Source: Solanum dulcamara
Lineage: Eukaryota; Streptophyta; Magnoliopsida; Solanales; Solanaceae
NCBI RefSeq assembly: GCF_947179165.1
Contig: NC_077241.1
Coordinates: forward strand, 29,631,246 to 29,695,245
DNA length: 64,000 nt
Reading direction: 5' to 3'
Shown: positions 23,012-37,112 of the stretch, piece after piece
How the letters are laid out: every line of letters begins with the position of its first letter
Numbering within the stretch: the stretch's first letter is position 1
Notes under the pieces: generated by a model
Seen by the model: only the letters and a program-made list of their open reading frames with translations
The model's database searches: none
Told to the model about the DNA's origin: nothing
Made by a program: the position numbers and the translations under genes

Positions 23012-26000
23012 TGTTATACCCCACGCTTTTAAAACTCGGAATGTCTCATAAGTTCCTTAGACATTATCATGTGAGCCAGATATGCTATGACACTCTCAAA
23101 CGACTCTAAGGAAGGGAGAATGTGATACCCCATAGTAGAGAAGGTTGGAAATTGAGCCATAAGAATCCAAAAGGAATTGGAGATCAAGTAATGAGTCGTA
23201 GGACTTAATTTACCTACGTAAGCTACTAATTTGGAAGTTTTACATACTTAAGCTATTGGAGTACATACCAATCTTGTGTAGCACGTATTACATAGGCTCT
23301 TAAAATAAGACGAGATTACAAACCTACGAGAGGGAGCAAAAACTAGTTTCCGAACTTACAAAAGTGAAGCAAGCAGGTGACAAGCAAGCACCTCAAGCAA
23401 GCACCTCAAGAAAGCAGGTGACAAGCAAGCAGGTGACAAGCAAGCAGGTGACTAACCTACTTGGGGTGGACCCCGCTGCCACATGGCAGTATGTGATTGG
23501 CCACAGGGATTGTGGTGGCACCCTATGGGGCTGCCATGTGGCACCTTCTAAAGAGGGGTATATATGTTTGCTAAGTGACTCTTAGTCACATTTTTCATCA
23601 AAATCTCCAGCCAAAATAAAGAGAAAAACACGTGAAGAACACAAGGAACAAGGCAGCCACAATTTTTAGAAATTAAAGATAAGTTCTTCAACTTTTCTCC
23701 ATGAATTAATTATCTATGGTGTTCCTCAACCATATGGAGATGTATATATGTGTCTTACGATGTCTACGGAATTAATTCTTCAGCTTGGAACTTCAGAGAA
23801 AATTGAAAGAACAAAGAGAGAAAATGTTAAAAACTAGTTAACAAACCCGTCTTTGGAGGGGACAATTGCTCGTAATATTTGTATAACTTCTTCCGTATCG
23901 CTTTGTTTTGGGTGATTCAATATGTTTTGGAAACGTATTTCATAGGTATATAACTTTCATTTAGACTTTCAAATCCATTTTTTCTTTTAGCTTCTCGAAC
24001 AAGGGTGATGAAGTGTAGAGGAGGTACTACCCAGATTTTGGGTTTGGAAATCTTACACGGATTGTTGTTGGTGTTTTGGGCATATCCTTTTGTACAAAAT
24101 TGATGTAGGGGTGATTCAAAATTGTATGACACCCTAAGACACATTTCTATAACTTTCACGAAGGATGTAAATACTGTTTCCCTCCATTACTCCTTCAAAA
24201 CGAAGCGACAAGGTAAAACAGTAAGATGTCCAGAATTCACGTTTTGATAGTTTTGAGTGATTTTTTTGCTGCAGGGGTGTAATGTATTATTGCAGGGCAT
24301 AAATACATTCTAAAAGAGATGTGGATGCTTCTGGTTGAAGCCACACGACCCTTCGTTGCGTATAATGAAAGGCATTACAAAATAAAGGATAGACTCCCTA
24401 TTGTTATATCATATTTTTGAATAAGTCGTTTGGAGTTTATGTTGTATATTGTTGGTGTGGATTACTTAAACATACGCTGCAGGTTATTGTTGCTGGTTGG
24501 CTGTAGGTCTTAGGGACCTAATTGGAAATTTGGATAGGGCACATTATAGGGGAGGTGCTGCCCAATTTCTGTTAACGCCTTAACAAACTAAAGAACTAGT
24601 CAAGGAAACGACTAAGGAAATAGATTCCATTAATACTAAGGTATAACCTAAGATGATGGAAAGCTAAGAGTAGTTGATATTCGTATTACTTTAATATTGA
24701 ATAGGTTCAGAGGACAACGAGACGAGCAGGATAAAGAGTAACTCCCAAGAAGTATGTGAAGCTTCTCTTGGTATATTTTTGGTATAGGTATGTAAAGCCT
24801 ATCTTTTCTCTTTTGGCATGTCTTAGATGTAAGCAGGATATGATATGAGCTTTGGGGATAATTCCATTCCCAGGTTCTGAATATGACTTCAGGACCTTCA
24901 CTCACTTTTGAATGTTAAACTTTAAAGTAGTAAGCTGCTATCTTCGAGTCTTCTATATGACTGTATAACAATTAATTCGACTAAGCTCTTATTTGTAAAT
25001 AAAGAAAGGCTCTGAGATAACCAATGCCCGGACTGCTATAAGATATTTCACATTGGTATATGTCTAAGATTTCTAAAAACTCCTTTTTACATAGTCCTTA
25101 GTGACAGTTAGAAAGTATACGTCAGATACCTTCTGCCCTGATCCCCAGGTGATGGTTCACTTGATGACTTCATTGAGGCTCAGATAATGATTTAAACTGT
25201 GTTTTGTTTCTCACTACTGTACTCGTGTATACTGTAACACTTCTTTCACCGAGTCTTGGGCTAGGTCCGTTATCATGCACAACTCACTACATTGTCCACC
25301 GAGCCCTTCACTAGAGGGTCGGGTACATATGTATATATATATGATGATGATGTGTTGTAATAAGGTGACGATGGCGCTGGGCCTGATACTGATACTACAG
25401 ATATGATTCACCGAATCCCTAAAAGGGCCAGCTATATTGTATAATTTGAGCATGCATGCTTTTATGACTCACAAAGTACAGGTACAGATTTTTCAAGTTT
25501 GATAGTTTATCCCCTATTTCTCTACTTCAGATATACTTCTAGTTGTATTATGTTATGTTTTGCATACTCAGTACATATGTCGTACTGACCCCCCTTTCTT
25601 CAGGGGGCTGCATTTCATGCCAGCAGGTACAGGTACGGGTTTTGAGAGTCTGTCAGCTTAGGATTCTGCTTAGCTCAGCTGGAAGAGGATCTATTGTATC
25701 GGAGCTTAGTTTTGGCACTAGCCACTAATGTATATCATCGTTTTATTTATTCAGGGGTACGGTGGAGGCCCTGTCCTGGCATATGTTGTCATTATTATTT
25801 TTAGAGGTCTGCAGACATGTATATGTGGGTTGTGTATGTCAGTTTGATTCCACTGGGTCTACCTGATATATGATATATGTGATTCTATTATGGCGGCCTT
25901 GTCGGCTTGCGTGCTTGTCATATTGTGATACAAACAAAAAGGGCTATTGGGTTATGAAAATGTTATCGCCCTGCGAGGCTCTATTACATGATATTGTTTT

Positions 26001-26092
26001 ATTTACAGTTCAATGTGACTACAACTAATAGACATGTGTACGGATTGTCCAGGTCAAACCCCAGTCGCGGCCTATGGGTTTAGGTCATGACA
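23012..26092 (+). mobile_element. 5' LTR of complete element C (3081 bp)
   Basis: It begins TGTTATACCCCACGC and ends TCATGACA, followed by GAAG and a perfect PBS. It is preceded by ATCAC, which recurs after the 3' LTR at 37113. By eye, its first ~380 bases differ from the 3' LTR at several percent of sites or more, so the insertion is not recent. The palindromic G-box has decayed to TGCCACATGGCA. A TATA run lies at 23559-23565. Confidence 0.92.
23366..23456. repeat. Short direct repeats in the C 5' LTR promoter region
   Basis: A 'caagcaagcaggtgac'-type unit of about 15 bases recurs with the variant 'caagcacct', roughly six times. The 3' LTR of C (30715-30765) has fewer copies. Similar AAGTAGGTG-type repeats occupy this position in most LTRs of the family. 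Confidence 0.8.
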
Positions 26093-26096
26093 GAAG

Positions 26097-26108
26097 TGGT
26101 ATCAGAGC
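26097..26108 (+). promoter_or_regulatory. Primer-binding site of element C
   Basis: TGGTATCAGAGC, four bases after the 5' LTR. It is a perfect match to the initiator tRNA-Met type. Confidence 0.92.
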
Positions 26109-28182
26109 AGTTCGTCCTTGGATTGTCTGTAGACCGTGTCTAGTAGGGTCTTGGTTATTGATGTGTTGCGCGCCACATCTATAAACAGAAAGCTACAAGA
26201 CATTTAGGATGTTACCTTTCTTCTGAGATCGTGCTTTAGATCCGAGTCATAGGAAAATTCCTTATACTAACCTTGGATCTTAACAGAAGGACAACATCAA
26301 CCGAAGGAAGTAATTGACAATATGAAAAGTTACGAAGCATGCAGGTAAGTAAAGTAAAGCCAATGATGATATCCGTTTGGTAAGATATTGAGTTAATATT
26401 GAAATGTAAACTTGAAACTTGAAAGGAAGGCAAATAGGAAATGCCACAGATGCAGTTTGAAGTTGGACATATGAGGTAAGTCCAGTATTTTTATATTTTT
26501 GTTAATATTGAAAGCCCCGTGTGGCTGCGGTGTAAGATGATATTGAAAGCCTTGTGCGGCTATGATGGGATATGAATATATATATGTGTTGGCCCTGTGA
26601 GAAGTTATTGGTATTTTCTGTGTGCAGGTTATGGGATAGTAAGAAGTGTAGAGGAAACTCTATCGAAATTTTCCGAGAACGGAGAAAAGGAAATGAAACA
26701 TAGATTTTTGAGATGTCTGAGAAGTTGATACCAAGTACCCCTACTGGGTTCAACTAAAGCTGTAAGAGGTACCCTTCAGGTCGTCGATAAGGGGCACCCT
26801 TTTAACTTGAAGAATTTTGTTTCGGAGGAACAAAAGCTTATTTAAGTAGTAAAGTTCAGACTACGGTATCTCCAGCCGTATTTGCACTGTAGGAATATAA
26901 ACAGAGGGATCAGGATGAAGGATAAGATGTCCCGCGAATGAGTTTCACTCTTTTTGACAAAAATACCAAGCCCTAAACTCCTAATTGTAAATTAGATGAG
27001 TTGTTCATAGCTCGAGGATAAACTCAGAAGGAGACCAGGTAGGTCAAGTACTAAAAAAAGTACTGTGATGTTTAAGAGGTTTTGATTTCTTCCAACAATG
27101 GTTGGAAAATGATTTATGATAACAATTTATAGTTCTCCACTGACTAATTAGGGAAAGAACTTCTAATAGAAGTACCTCAAAGAGATGTCAGTAACTGAAT
27201 ACGAATATGAACTAAAAGAGGGATATCGATATGTAAGTATGAATTGAACAGTGTCATACAATTATAGAGGGATAAAATAGGACCACTAGTAAGGCGCACC
27301 TGGTATACGTTGATTAAGTTAAAAGCCTATGTTGAGCATGCAGTAAGAGTATGGAGCTTAAGATATAAAGAAATGACGCATGTACACAATGTTGCCCCAA
27401 AAATAATGGAAACCTTACGGGACGAGGACGACAAACTTAAGGAATAAATGGCACAACTTCCATTCATCCCAACAAACAAAGGATACAGGTTGGGACAAAG
27501 CCACTACTTCAAGAAACCTGGAATAGTTATCGTCAGAATACTAGTACTGCCTAATTGAAATTGGAATGACTACAATTACAAATAGAGGAAAGTACAAGTA
27601 CCCTCTAAAGGGGGGAAGTTAATGAGAAAATGGCAAAAGTAAGGTAAAGGTAATCGATATGGGAATATATTTGAGATGGGCGTCTAAACTTCAATAAGAT
27701 ATCTTGCCGAACCAAGTTAGAAAGGTTTGGAAGCTACCAATAATTGGATGGAAGCTAGAATGCTACATAAGGCAGCGATAAAAAGTTGTGACGAGACCCA
27801 GAACAACATAACACTAGAAGGCGGATGCATATAAAAACAAAAGAGTGTAACCATAAAAGGATATCAATCAACTTAAGAGACATTACGAAGGATAATGACA
27901 GCATGCTAGATCAAAAGCTAAAACATTGGTTATAGAGTTAGTCGCAAATGATGTTGCGATAGATAAATAACCAAAGAAAAAGGAATAGAAAGCCTCCTAT
28001 AGTAGAAAATGAGGAGAATACAAAGTGAATAGAGGATAGTGCAGCTAAAGGTCTACAACGGTACTAGATGCAAGATAACAGACAAAAGGACAGGGCAAAA
28101 CATAAAGACTCGCGAGGCAACGCTCAGCTAAATCTGGAGCTGAGTTGAGTGCCCAACACATTATGGAAAGGATTACAATGAA

Positions 28183-28299
28183 ACGCGACACGAAGACTTT
28201 CCATGGAGGTCACCCATCCCAGTATTACTCTTACCCCAGCACGCTTAACCTCGAAATTCTGATGGAACTTAATGCGTTAGTGCTGGTATGATCACGCAA
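28183..28299 (-). pseudogene. 5S rRNA-derived segment (copy in element C)
   Basis: On the minus strand it reads GTGATCATACCAGCACTAA, CCATCAGAA, TTTCGAGGTTAAGCGTGCTG, GGGGTAAGAGTAATACTGGG and ATGGGTGACCTCCATGG. It matches plant 5S rRNA in the same register as the A and B copies. The base after 'gggg' has changed (TAAG for CGAG) and the C-box has one altered stretch. It sits at the same place in the internal domain as in A and B. Confidence 0.87.
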
Positions 28300-29209
28300 G
28301 ATGGAAGAATCGGAACTAGCAGCGGAGAAACGACATGAGATTATGTTCTTGGAATACTATATGTTAAGTTAAGGCAATTGTAACAAGGGCTTAAGCAAAA
28401 TAAGAAGGATTAGCTAATTGCTAACTGACGACACATTCAAATGCCACAGCTCTTCAACATAGTACCAATTAATGAGAGGAAAACCACAGAATGGCTATAT
28501 TTGCCAATGAACGAGGGAAATTTGACACTACTTGGCAACCAACTCTGATAGCGAAATAGCAAAACCCAAAAGGTAAGGGTACCAAATGATGTAATTTACG
28601 GATGACAGGAGGTAATACCCAAGGTCAAAATTCCATAATATGACCGGGGCTACAAGACTCACTTCACACTCCATTGACAATTGGCTCTAAAGGGAATGTT
28701 ACTTGTGGATTAATGATATTAGCCCCAGCTCCTTCGATCAAAGTCTACATACTCAGCCGATAAGGTGTAAAATTGTAGGGTAAAAGAGTGGTAGGACCTT
28801 ACGGAGTCCCCACAACTATTATCCCAGGCGAAGGAGCCCAAGTTGCAATCAACTACCGAGAAATACGAAAATAGGTTAAGCCAAACTACCGAGATGGAAT
28901 TAGTACTACAGGTAAGGTAATACATGGGCACGATTGGACCAAAGACCTACCCCAACATCGAATGTAGTATAAGGGAGAGAAAGGCAATGTAAGACATGAG
29001 AACTAATGAGATAGCACTGGGATATTTCTTGTACCATCTCAAAATCTTGTAAAGGTAAAGAATGACACAAGATAATGGGTCTAGAGGATTACAAGCGAGG
29101 GTAGCCAACCCTAAGGATTGGAAAAAAGGGGAAGAAGGACCCAAAAGATTGAATGCCAGTTAAAGTTCTAAAAAGAGTCAAGAAGGACTATACTAGGATA
29201 ACGATTCCC

Positions 29210-30215
29210 AAGTTATTAATGTCATTATGCACCCATTTTATACTCTGTAAGAGTAGGGTGCTATATGGGTTATTGTGAGTAGGCTAATGAATCAGCCCAT
29301 TTGCTTCCAATCAAGAGCACCTATGCTGCTAAAATTAGGGAGAGTTATAGAACATGGAGGACGGTAAGGTTCCGTGAGGTTTCCCCAGTTAATATCTCAG
29401 ATGGAGGGACTTTAATTATGATTAATGTCTAGAGATCAGTCCAACAAGAGATTAGGAGCACAGAGAGGTCTTCGTACTACATTTTCCTTCGAGCTGCTGA
29501 ACAGACTAAGCATACTATCAGATGCTAGAAGATATGTCATGAGCTGGTGTTGTTAACTTCAAAGATAGCTGGGATGATTATCTATCACTTATCAAGTTGC
29601 CTATAATAATAACTACTACTCCCGTATCCCAATGGCCCCATACAAGATTGGTAGAGCAAGACGTGTAAGTCCCCTATTGGATGGGTTGATGTTAAAAAGA
29701 CTAAGCTAAAAAGGCCCCGACATAATTAAGGAAGCTATTGACTAATGACCCAGAATCGGTAGAAATGATATACAGATAATCGACGTCGACATTCAGAGTT
29801 CAAATTGATGATTGGATGTTCATAACTGAGTCACCCAAAAAAGGGAACTTAACCCAAAATATATTACATTGTATCAAGTTACTCATAAGGTGGGCAACGT
29901 GGCTGGTAATTTGAGCTTACCACCTTATTTGGAAACTATACGCCCAATCCATCAGAATGAGATGCTTCGCAAAGGTATTGACGAGCCACCCAGGGTATAT
30001 TCTATAGATGGTGTCCAAAATATGGAATCCTGCTAGGAACAACCTATCTCCATCTTAGATCGACAAGCTAGAAGATTGTGGACTAAAGATGTGTCTTTTG
30101 TCAAGATACGGTGGAAAAACCAAAACCAGAAAGAGAGTGACCGGGGAAACTAAAGAGAGCATGAAACACAAGTATTCTCACCTATTTCGGACGTCAGCAA
30201 GTAACCCCAACTCCG
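29210..30215 (+). pseudogene. Decayed Ty3/gypsy integrase and C-terminal domain (element C)
   Basis: Near 29255-29290 it reads IWVIVSRLMNQ (integrase core, usually IWVIVDRLTKSAHF). Near 29565-29640 it reads as WDDYLSLIKLP followed by NN-rich remnants (usually WDEYLPLIEFAYNNSY). Near 30035-30120 it gives EQPISILDRQARRLWTKDV and SFVKIRWKNQNQ, then ESMKHKYSHLF, a clear match to the integrase C-terminal/chromodomain-like end of plant chromoviruses. Multiple stops and frameshifts are present. It supports placing the family in Ty3/gypsy. Confidence 0.82.
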
Positions 30216-30335
30216 GAAACTCGTATATTAAGTGCCTGCGTAGAAGTATGTATTATGGAAACAATAAAGAATCTCCCTACGATTTGTATAAGGTACTAAT
30301 AGAAGTTTTGTCTAACATTTGGGGATGAATGTTCT

Positions 30336-30349
30336 AAAGGGGGGAAGGA
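30336..30349 (+). promoter_or_regulatory. Polypurine tract of element C
   Basis: AAAGGGGGGAAGGA directly before the 3' LTR start TGTTACACC. Confidence 0.87.
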
Positions 30350-31629
30350 TGTTACACCCCACGCTTTTAAAACTCAGAATGTCTCATAAGTTCCTTAGAC
30401 ATTATCATGTGAGACGGATATACTATGACACAATCAAATGACTCTAAGGAAGGGAGAATGTGATACCTCATAGTAGAGAAGGTTGGAAATGGAGTCATAA
30501 GAATCAAGAAGGAACTGGAGGCCAAGTAATGAGTCGTAGGACTCGATTTACCTACGTAAGCTACTAATTTGGAAGTTTTACATACTCAATATATTGGAGT
30601 ACATACCAAGATTGCGTAGCACGGATTACATAGGCTCTCAAAATAAGACGAGATTACAAACCTACGAGAGGGAGCAAAAACTAGTTTTCGAACATACGAA
30701 AATGAAACAAGAAGGTGACAAGCAAGCACCTCAAGCAAGCAGGTGACAAGCAAGCAGGTGACTAACCTACTTGGGGTGGACCCCGCTGCCACATGGCAGC
30801 ATGTGATTGGCCACAGGGATTGAGATGGCACCCTAGGAGGCTGCCATGTGTTACCCTAGAGGGCTGCCATGTGGCACCTTCTAAAGAGGGGTGTATATGT
30901 GTGTTAAGTGACTCTTAGTCACATTTTTCATCAAAATCTCCAGCCAAAATAAAGAGAAAAAAACGTGAAGAACACAAGGAACAAGGCAGCCACAATTTTG
31001 AGAAGTTAAAGGTAAGTTCTTCAATTATTCTCCGTGAATTAATTATCTACGGTGTTCCTCAATCATATGGAGATGTATATATGTGTCTTAATATGTCTAC
31101 AGAATTAAATCTTCAGCTTGGAACTTGAGAGAAAATTAAAAGAACAAAGAGAGAAAATGTTAAAAACTAGTTAATAGACCCATTTTTGGAGGGGACAGTT
31201 GTTAGTAATATTGGTATAATTTCTTGCGTATAGCTTTGTTTCGGGTGATTCAATATGTTTTGTAAACTTCATTTCATAGGTCTATAACTTTCATTTAGAC
31301 TTTCAAATCCAGTTTTGCTTTTAGCTTCTCGAAAAAGAGTGATGAAGTGTAGAGGAGGTACTGCCTAGATTTTGGGTTTGGAAACCTTACACTGATTGCT
31401 GTTGGTGTTTTGGGCATATCGTTTTGTAAAAAGTTGATGTAGGGGTGATTCAAAATTGTATGCGACTATAAGACATATTTCTATAACTTTCACGAAGGAT
31501 GTAAATCCTATTTCCCTCCATTACCCCTTCGAAACGAAGCGATAAGGTAAAACAGTAAGCTGTCCAGAATTCACGTTTTGATAGTTTTGAGTGAGTTGTT
31601 GCTGCAGGGGTGTAATGTATTGTTGCATC

Positions 31630-34600
31630 TGTCACGACCCAACCCCGTAGGCCGCAACTGGGGTCCGACCTGGACCCTCTAATGTGTATTTATCAACTAC
31701 ACTTAAGTTGAACCGTGTGTGATGTGATACTATATACAAAAACCCCAATAGTTTAAAACTTTTTCATGTACATGTAGCCTCTTTCATTTGCATTATATCA
31801 TGAAAGGGCACGTGTGCCGACAAGGCTGCTATAACAAAAACATTCACAACATATCGAATAGGCAACATCAAAACTAACTCCCAAACAACCCACATATACA
31901 TATGTCTACAAATCTCTAAGAATAGTAACAACAACATATGGAGGAACAAGGCCCCCGCCGTACCCCTGAATATACAAATATATACATTAAGTGATCAGCA
32001 TCAAAATTTAGGGCTCCAGAACAGTGAAGCACTTCCGACACAGCTGAGAGGAACTCCTACGCTGATGGATCTCCAGAATAAACATCTGTACCTGCGGGCA
32101 TGAAACGCAGCCCCCCGAGAAAAGGGGGGTCAGTACGATATATGTACTGAGTATGTAAAGCATAACACATCGTAACTGAGATCATAACTGAAATAAGGAT
32201 GCAGGGGACAAGTATAATAACTAAATGAATTACTGTACCTGCACCTTAGGACACGTAAATCATACACATCATCATATGCTGTGCCCGGCCCTCTAGTGAA
32301 CTCGGTGTTATAATCACTTCTTCATAATCACATATCATCATATCATAATGCATTTCATTTCATCATATCATCGTATACGGTATCATACCATCGTATACGG
32401 TATCATCTTATCATATATATCATCGTATCACACCCGGTTCACTGCGGGGCTTAGGGTCACAATGTATTGCTTTAATCTCATATGCATGCCTACATAAAGT
32501 ATCCGGCCCTTTAGTGAGGGACTCGGTGAATGGAGTGGTGTACGTCTATAGCGTACCATCATAATATACATATGTACCCGGCCCTCTAAGGAGGGACTCG
32601 GTGTTCCTTCCTTATTTCACCACACATACAATCATACTACAGCCGGCCCGGGACTCGGTGAATAATCGTATCGTCATAGCATACAACATATATCACACCT
32701 CACGTACGACATCGTCTCCTCGTGCGTGGAACTATACACATCCGGCCCGGGACGCGGTGAAAGAAGTAGTAACACTGTGCACGATAACATATCCCGGCCC
32801 ATCGTGGGACTCGAGAAAGGATGGGTTACAGTATGTACGAGTAGAGTAGTGAGAAACCATATGCAACTAAGTCATTATCTAAGACTCGATGAAACAGTCA
32901 AGTGAACCGTCACCTGAAGACTGGGGAGTAATTATCCGAGGTATCCCTTTAGATATCATTAGGGCTTACATCAGTTAGGGCCTCAAGAATCACAGACATG
33001 CATCCAGACAATGCCATATAGCTTATGCAATCAGAAACATGGTTTATGCAATCAAAGACACGATTATGCAATCAGAGACACAGTTATGCAATCAGAGACA
33101 CAGTTATCTAGCCAAAGACTCAACTTATGCAATCAGACGCATTTACCATTTTAGAGCCTTTTAAAAAGAGAGGAGTTGGTACCTCCACTTACTATTCGTT
33201 ATATAGAAGGCTCGAGAATAGTAGTTTGACTACTTTCAGACTCTTAATGTTCAGGAGTGACTACAAGTCACGAGTTACAATCAGAGCTCATAAATGGAAT
33301 TACCTCTAAACCTATATCATATACCATTTCACTTAAAGTTAAGCCATTCCAAAGGAAAGAAGAAATAGGCTTTAAATATACTAATTTTCATCATATAGAA
33401 GACAAAAAGGCAATGACTCATCTATTGCAGAAGTTCTAATAACAAGAAGTAAACAAGAGTCTCGACTCATACTCAGGGCTTTACGAATGGATTGAATCCC
33501 AAATATCGTATATATATCATTCATAACTTATATCTAAGACATGCCAAAATAAAAGAAGAATAGTTCTACATATCTATTCCAAAAACACGCCAAAGGAAAG
33601 CTTCACATACCTTGTATGGACTTCTCTTAATCACGTCCACATCGTTGTCCTCGAAACCTTTTTAACATGGAATTAATGTAAGTATTAACAACCTTGGACT
33701 TTTCAGCAACTTAGACTACCCACGAGTATTCATAACATTCATCCCTTCGCTCGCCTTCTCGACTAGTTCCTTAACTAGTTAGGATGTTAACGAAAATCGG
33801 ACAGCACCTCCCCTATAATGTGCCCTATCCGAAATCCCAACCATGTCCTTAGAATCTGCAGCCAACCAACAATGCAACCAGCAGCCCATACATATACATA
33901 TTATGACAAAATTACACAATATAAACTCCAAACGGCTCGTCCGAAGTTACAATATCAAAAGAGGGTTTCTAGTTTCTATTTTGCGAAACCTTTAACCGTA
34001 CGAAGCGTGAAATCATGTGGCTGCAAACAGAATATACTAAACCTATTTTAGAACACATTTATACCCTGCAACACACACCACACAACCAGAAGCAGCCTCC
34101 AAACACACCACGCCTCACTTTGACTACAATTTAACTACGGCGACTTCAATTTAGATTGTTTCTTTCGCTGAGCATCCCCACGATTTTTTTCATACTTCCA
34201 GCAGTATAAAAGTTACATAATACACTCCATAACAACCTTATAAAGTCCTAATTTAAAGGAGAAACCTTACCTTACTCGAAATTGGCCAAAACTAGCCAAA
34301 ATCGCGCCTCGGAAGTTTCTTAACATGCTGAAACTTTAGCGGACTGTTTGTATCTTTTTGGTGCTGCTCCGAATCGTAACTTTACGTTAATAACACCTCC
34401 ATAGCATGTATAAACTCTCACAAAAATGTGGGAGAAGAGAATCCAACCATACCTTAACAAACGGCTCTTCAAACGTGCTGAAAATTAACTTCGAAACTCC
34501 TCGACGCGGCTGAAACTAAGGGGCTGTTTGCGTGACTTCTTGCTGCCCCAAATCCGAAATTTTCATTATTAAACACCGCTATATCACTGTAGGATACCTT

Positions 34601-35312
34601 AAATAATTAATTCACGAAACGAAATCGGGCCTTACCTTTTGTTTTGCTCAAACCCGTGGCTGCCCTCACTTGTTCTTCACGTTTTTTTTCTCTTGTTGCT
34701 GCTTTGTTGCTGCTGGAAATTTGTGAATGAACTGAAGGTTTTTGGATACATATCAAATTATATAGGTGGTCCCAAGGGGTGACACGTGTCAGCCCCTAAG
34801 AATGACACGTGTCAAGCCATGATTGGCCACCGTGTCATGCTGCCAATTAGGGGCTGCCACGTGGCAGCGGGGTCCACCTCCCCCAAGCAGCTGCATCACC
34901 TACTTGACCCTAAGTAGGTGCATCACCTGCTTGCTTGAGGTGCTTCCACGTGTTGCTCCTCCATTGGCTGCCACACGTCGTCTTTTTCCCTTCCTCGCGG
35001 GTTCGTAATTTCGTTTCACTTTAAGAGCCTATGTAATCCGTACTACGTAAGCTTGATATATCCTTAAGCAACTTAAGTGTATAAGACTCTTAACTTAGTG
35101 TCTTACGTAGGTAAATCGAGTCCTACTACTCATTTCTTAGCCTCCAACTCTTTCCGGATTCTTATGACTCTATCTCCAACCTCCCTTCTCGCGAGGTATC
35201 ACAATCTTCTTTCCTTAGAATTGTTTGATAGTGTCGTAGCTTATCCGGCTCACATGATAGTGTCTAAGGAACTTAATAAGACGTTCCGAGCTTAAGAGTG
35301 CGGGGTGTAACA
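31630..35312 (-). mobile_element. Solo LTR, minus strand (3683 bp), inside the C 3' LTR
   Basis: On the minus strand it runs TGTTACACCCCGCACTC (35312) to TCGTGACA (31630). Host LTR reads 'gtattgttgca' on the left and 'gttgcagggc' on the right, so GTTGCA is duplicated (31622-31627 and 35313-35318). Two extra bases (TC) remain at the left end, corresponding to GA after the LTR end. No internal domain is present. It contains 50-bp-type repeats at 32270-32830 and a 20-bp repeat at 33023-33144. Confidence 0.88.
33023..33144. repeat. 20-bp tandem repeat in the solo LTR
   Basis: The unit 'ttatgcaatcagagacacag' recurs at about 33023, 33044, 33064, 33084, 33104 (degenerate) and 33125. Other LTRs have a single copy near this position ('gcttatggaaccagaaacat'), so the expansion is local. 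Confidence 0.88.
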
Positions 35313-37112
35313 GTTGCAGGGCCTAAATGAATTCTAAAAGGGATGCGGATGCTTCTGGTTTCATCCACTCAACCCCTCGTTACGTATAATGAAAGGCATT
35401 ATAAAATAAAGGCTAGACGCCCTATTGTGATATCGTATTTTTGAATAAGTCGTTTGGAGTTTATGTTGTATATTGTTGGTGTCGACTACTTAAACATATG
35501 CTACAGGTTTTTGTTGTTAGTTGGTTGTAGGTCTTAGGGACCTAATTGGAAATATGGATAGGGCACATTTTAGGGAAGGTGCTGCCCAATTTCCGTTAAC
35601 GCCTTAACAAACTAAAGAACTAGTCAAAGAAACGACTAAGGAAATAGATTCCATTAATACTAAGGTTTAACCTAAGATGCTGGAAAGCTAAGAGTAGTTG
35701 ATATTCGTATTATTTTCATATTGAATAGGTTCAGAGGACGATGAGACAAGCAGGATAAAGAGTAACTCCCAAGAGGTATGTGAAGCTTCTCTTGGTATGT
35801 TTTTGGTATAGGTATGTAAAGCCTATCTTTTCTCTTTTGGCATGTCTTAGATGTAAGCAGGATATGATATGAGCTTTGGGGGTAATTCCATTCCTAGGTT
35901 CTGAATATGACTTCAGGACCCTCACTCACTTTTGAATGTTAAACTTTAAAGTAGTAAGCTGCTATCTTCGAGTCTTCTATATGACTGTATAACAATATAT
36001 TCGACTAAACTCTTGTTTGTAAAAAAGAAAGGCTTTGAGATAACCAATGCTCGGACTGCTATAAGATATTTCACATTGGTATATGTCTAAGATTTCTAAA
36101 AACTCCTTTTTACATAGTCCCTAGTGACAGCTCGAGAGTATACGTCAGATACCTTCTGCCCTGATCCCTAGGTGATGGTTCACTTGATGACTTTATTGAG
36201 TCTCAGATAATGATTTAAATTAAGTTTTGTTTCTCACTACTGTACTCATGTATACTATAACACTTCTTTCACCGAGTCCCGGGCTGGGTCCATTATCGTG
36301 CACAACTCACTGCATTGTCCACTGAGCCGTTCACTGAAGGGTTGGGTACGTATGTATATATATATGATAGTGATGTGTTGTAATAAGGTGAGGATGGAGC
36401 GGGGCCTGATACTGATACTATAGATATGATTCATCGGATCCCTGAAAGGGCGGCTATATTGTATAATTTGAGCATGCATGCTTTTATGACTCACAGAGTA
36501 CAGGTACAGGTTTCCAAGTTTGATAGTTTATCCCCTGTTTCTCTACTTCAGATATGCTTCCAGTTGTATTATTTTATGTTTTACATACTCAGTACATATG
36601 TCATACTGACCCTCTTTCTTCGGGGGGCTGCGTTTCATGCCCGCAGGTACAGGTACGGTTTTTGGGAGTCTGTCAGCTTAGGATTCCGATTAGCTCAGTT
36701 GGAAAAGGCTCCATTGTATCAGAGCCTAGATTTGGCACTAGCCACTGATGTATATCATCGTTTTATTTATTTAGGGTACGGCGGGGGCCCTATCCCGCCA
36801 TATGTTGTCATTATTATTTTTAGAGGTCTACAGACATGTATATATGGGTTGTGTATGTCAGTTTGATTCAGCTAGGTCTACCTGATATATGATATATGTG
36901 ATTATGTTATGGAGGCCTTGTTGGCTTGCGTGCCCTGTCATATTATGATACAAACAAAAAGGTCTATAGGGTTATGAAAATGTTATAACCCAGCAGGGCT
37001 CTATTACATGATATTTTTTTATTTACAGTTCAATGTAACCACAGCTGATAGACATATATACGGGTGGTCTAGGTCGGACCCCAGTCGCGACTTACAGGGT
37101 TGGGTCGTGAGA

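Larger units (their letters stand above)
26093..30349 (+). mobile_element. Internal domain of element C (4257 bp)
   Basis: Collinear with element B: 35-bp repeats near 26510-26570, antisense 5S-derived segment at 28183-28299, integrase remains at about 29210-30215 and a polypurine tract at the end. No intact ORF longer than about 80 codons exists. Element C keeps an integrase-core stretch near 29210-29280 that element B lacks. Confidence 0.88.
30350..37112 (+). mobile_element. 3' LTR of element C, interrupted by a minus-strand solo LTR
   Basis: It starts TGTTACACCCCACGC and resumes after the insertion at 35313. The net length is about 3072 bp, close to the 5' LTR. It ends TCGTGAGA where TCGTGACA is expected, so the terminal CA has changed or was lost. 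ATCAC follows at 37113-37117, matching the left flank. The late-LTR hairpin block is at about 36592-36655. Confidence 0.88.

Noticed and set aside
36426..36866. A 146-codon plus frame in the C 3' LTR
   Set aside because: The same region in other LTR copies is broken or shifted. The composition reflects the hairpin and AT-rich repeats of the LTR. No domain is recognised.
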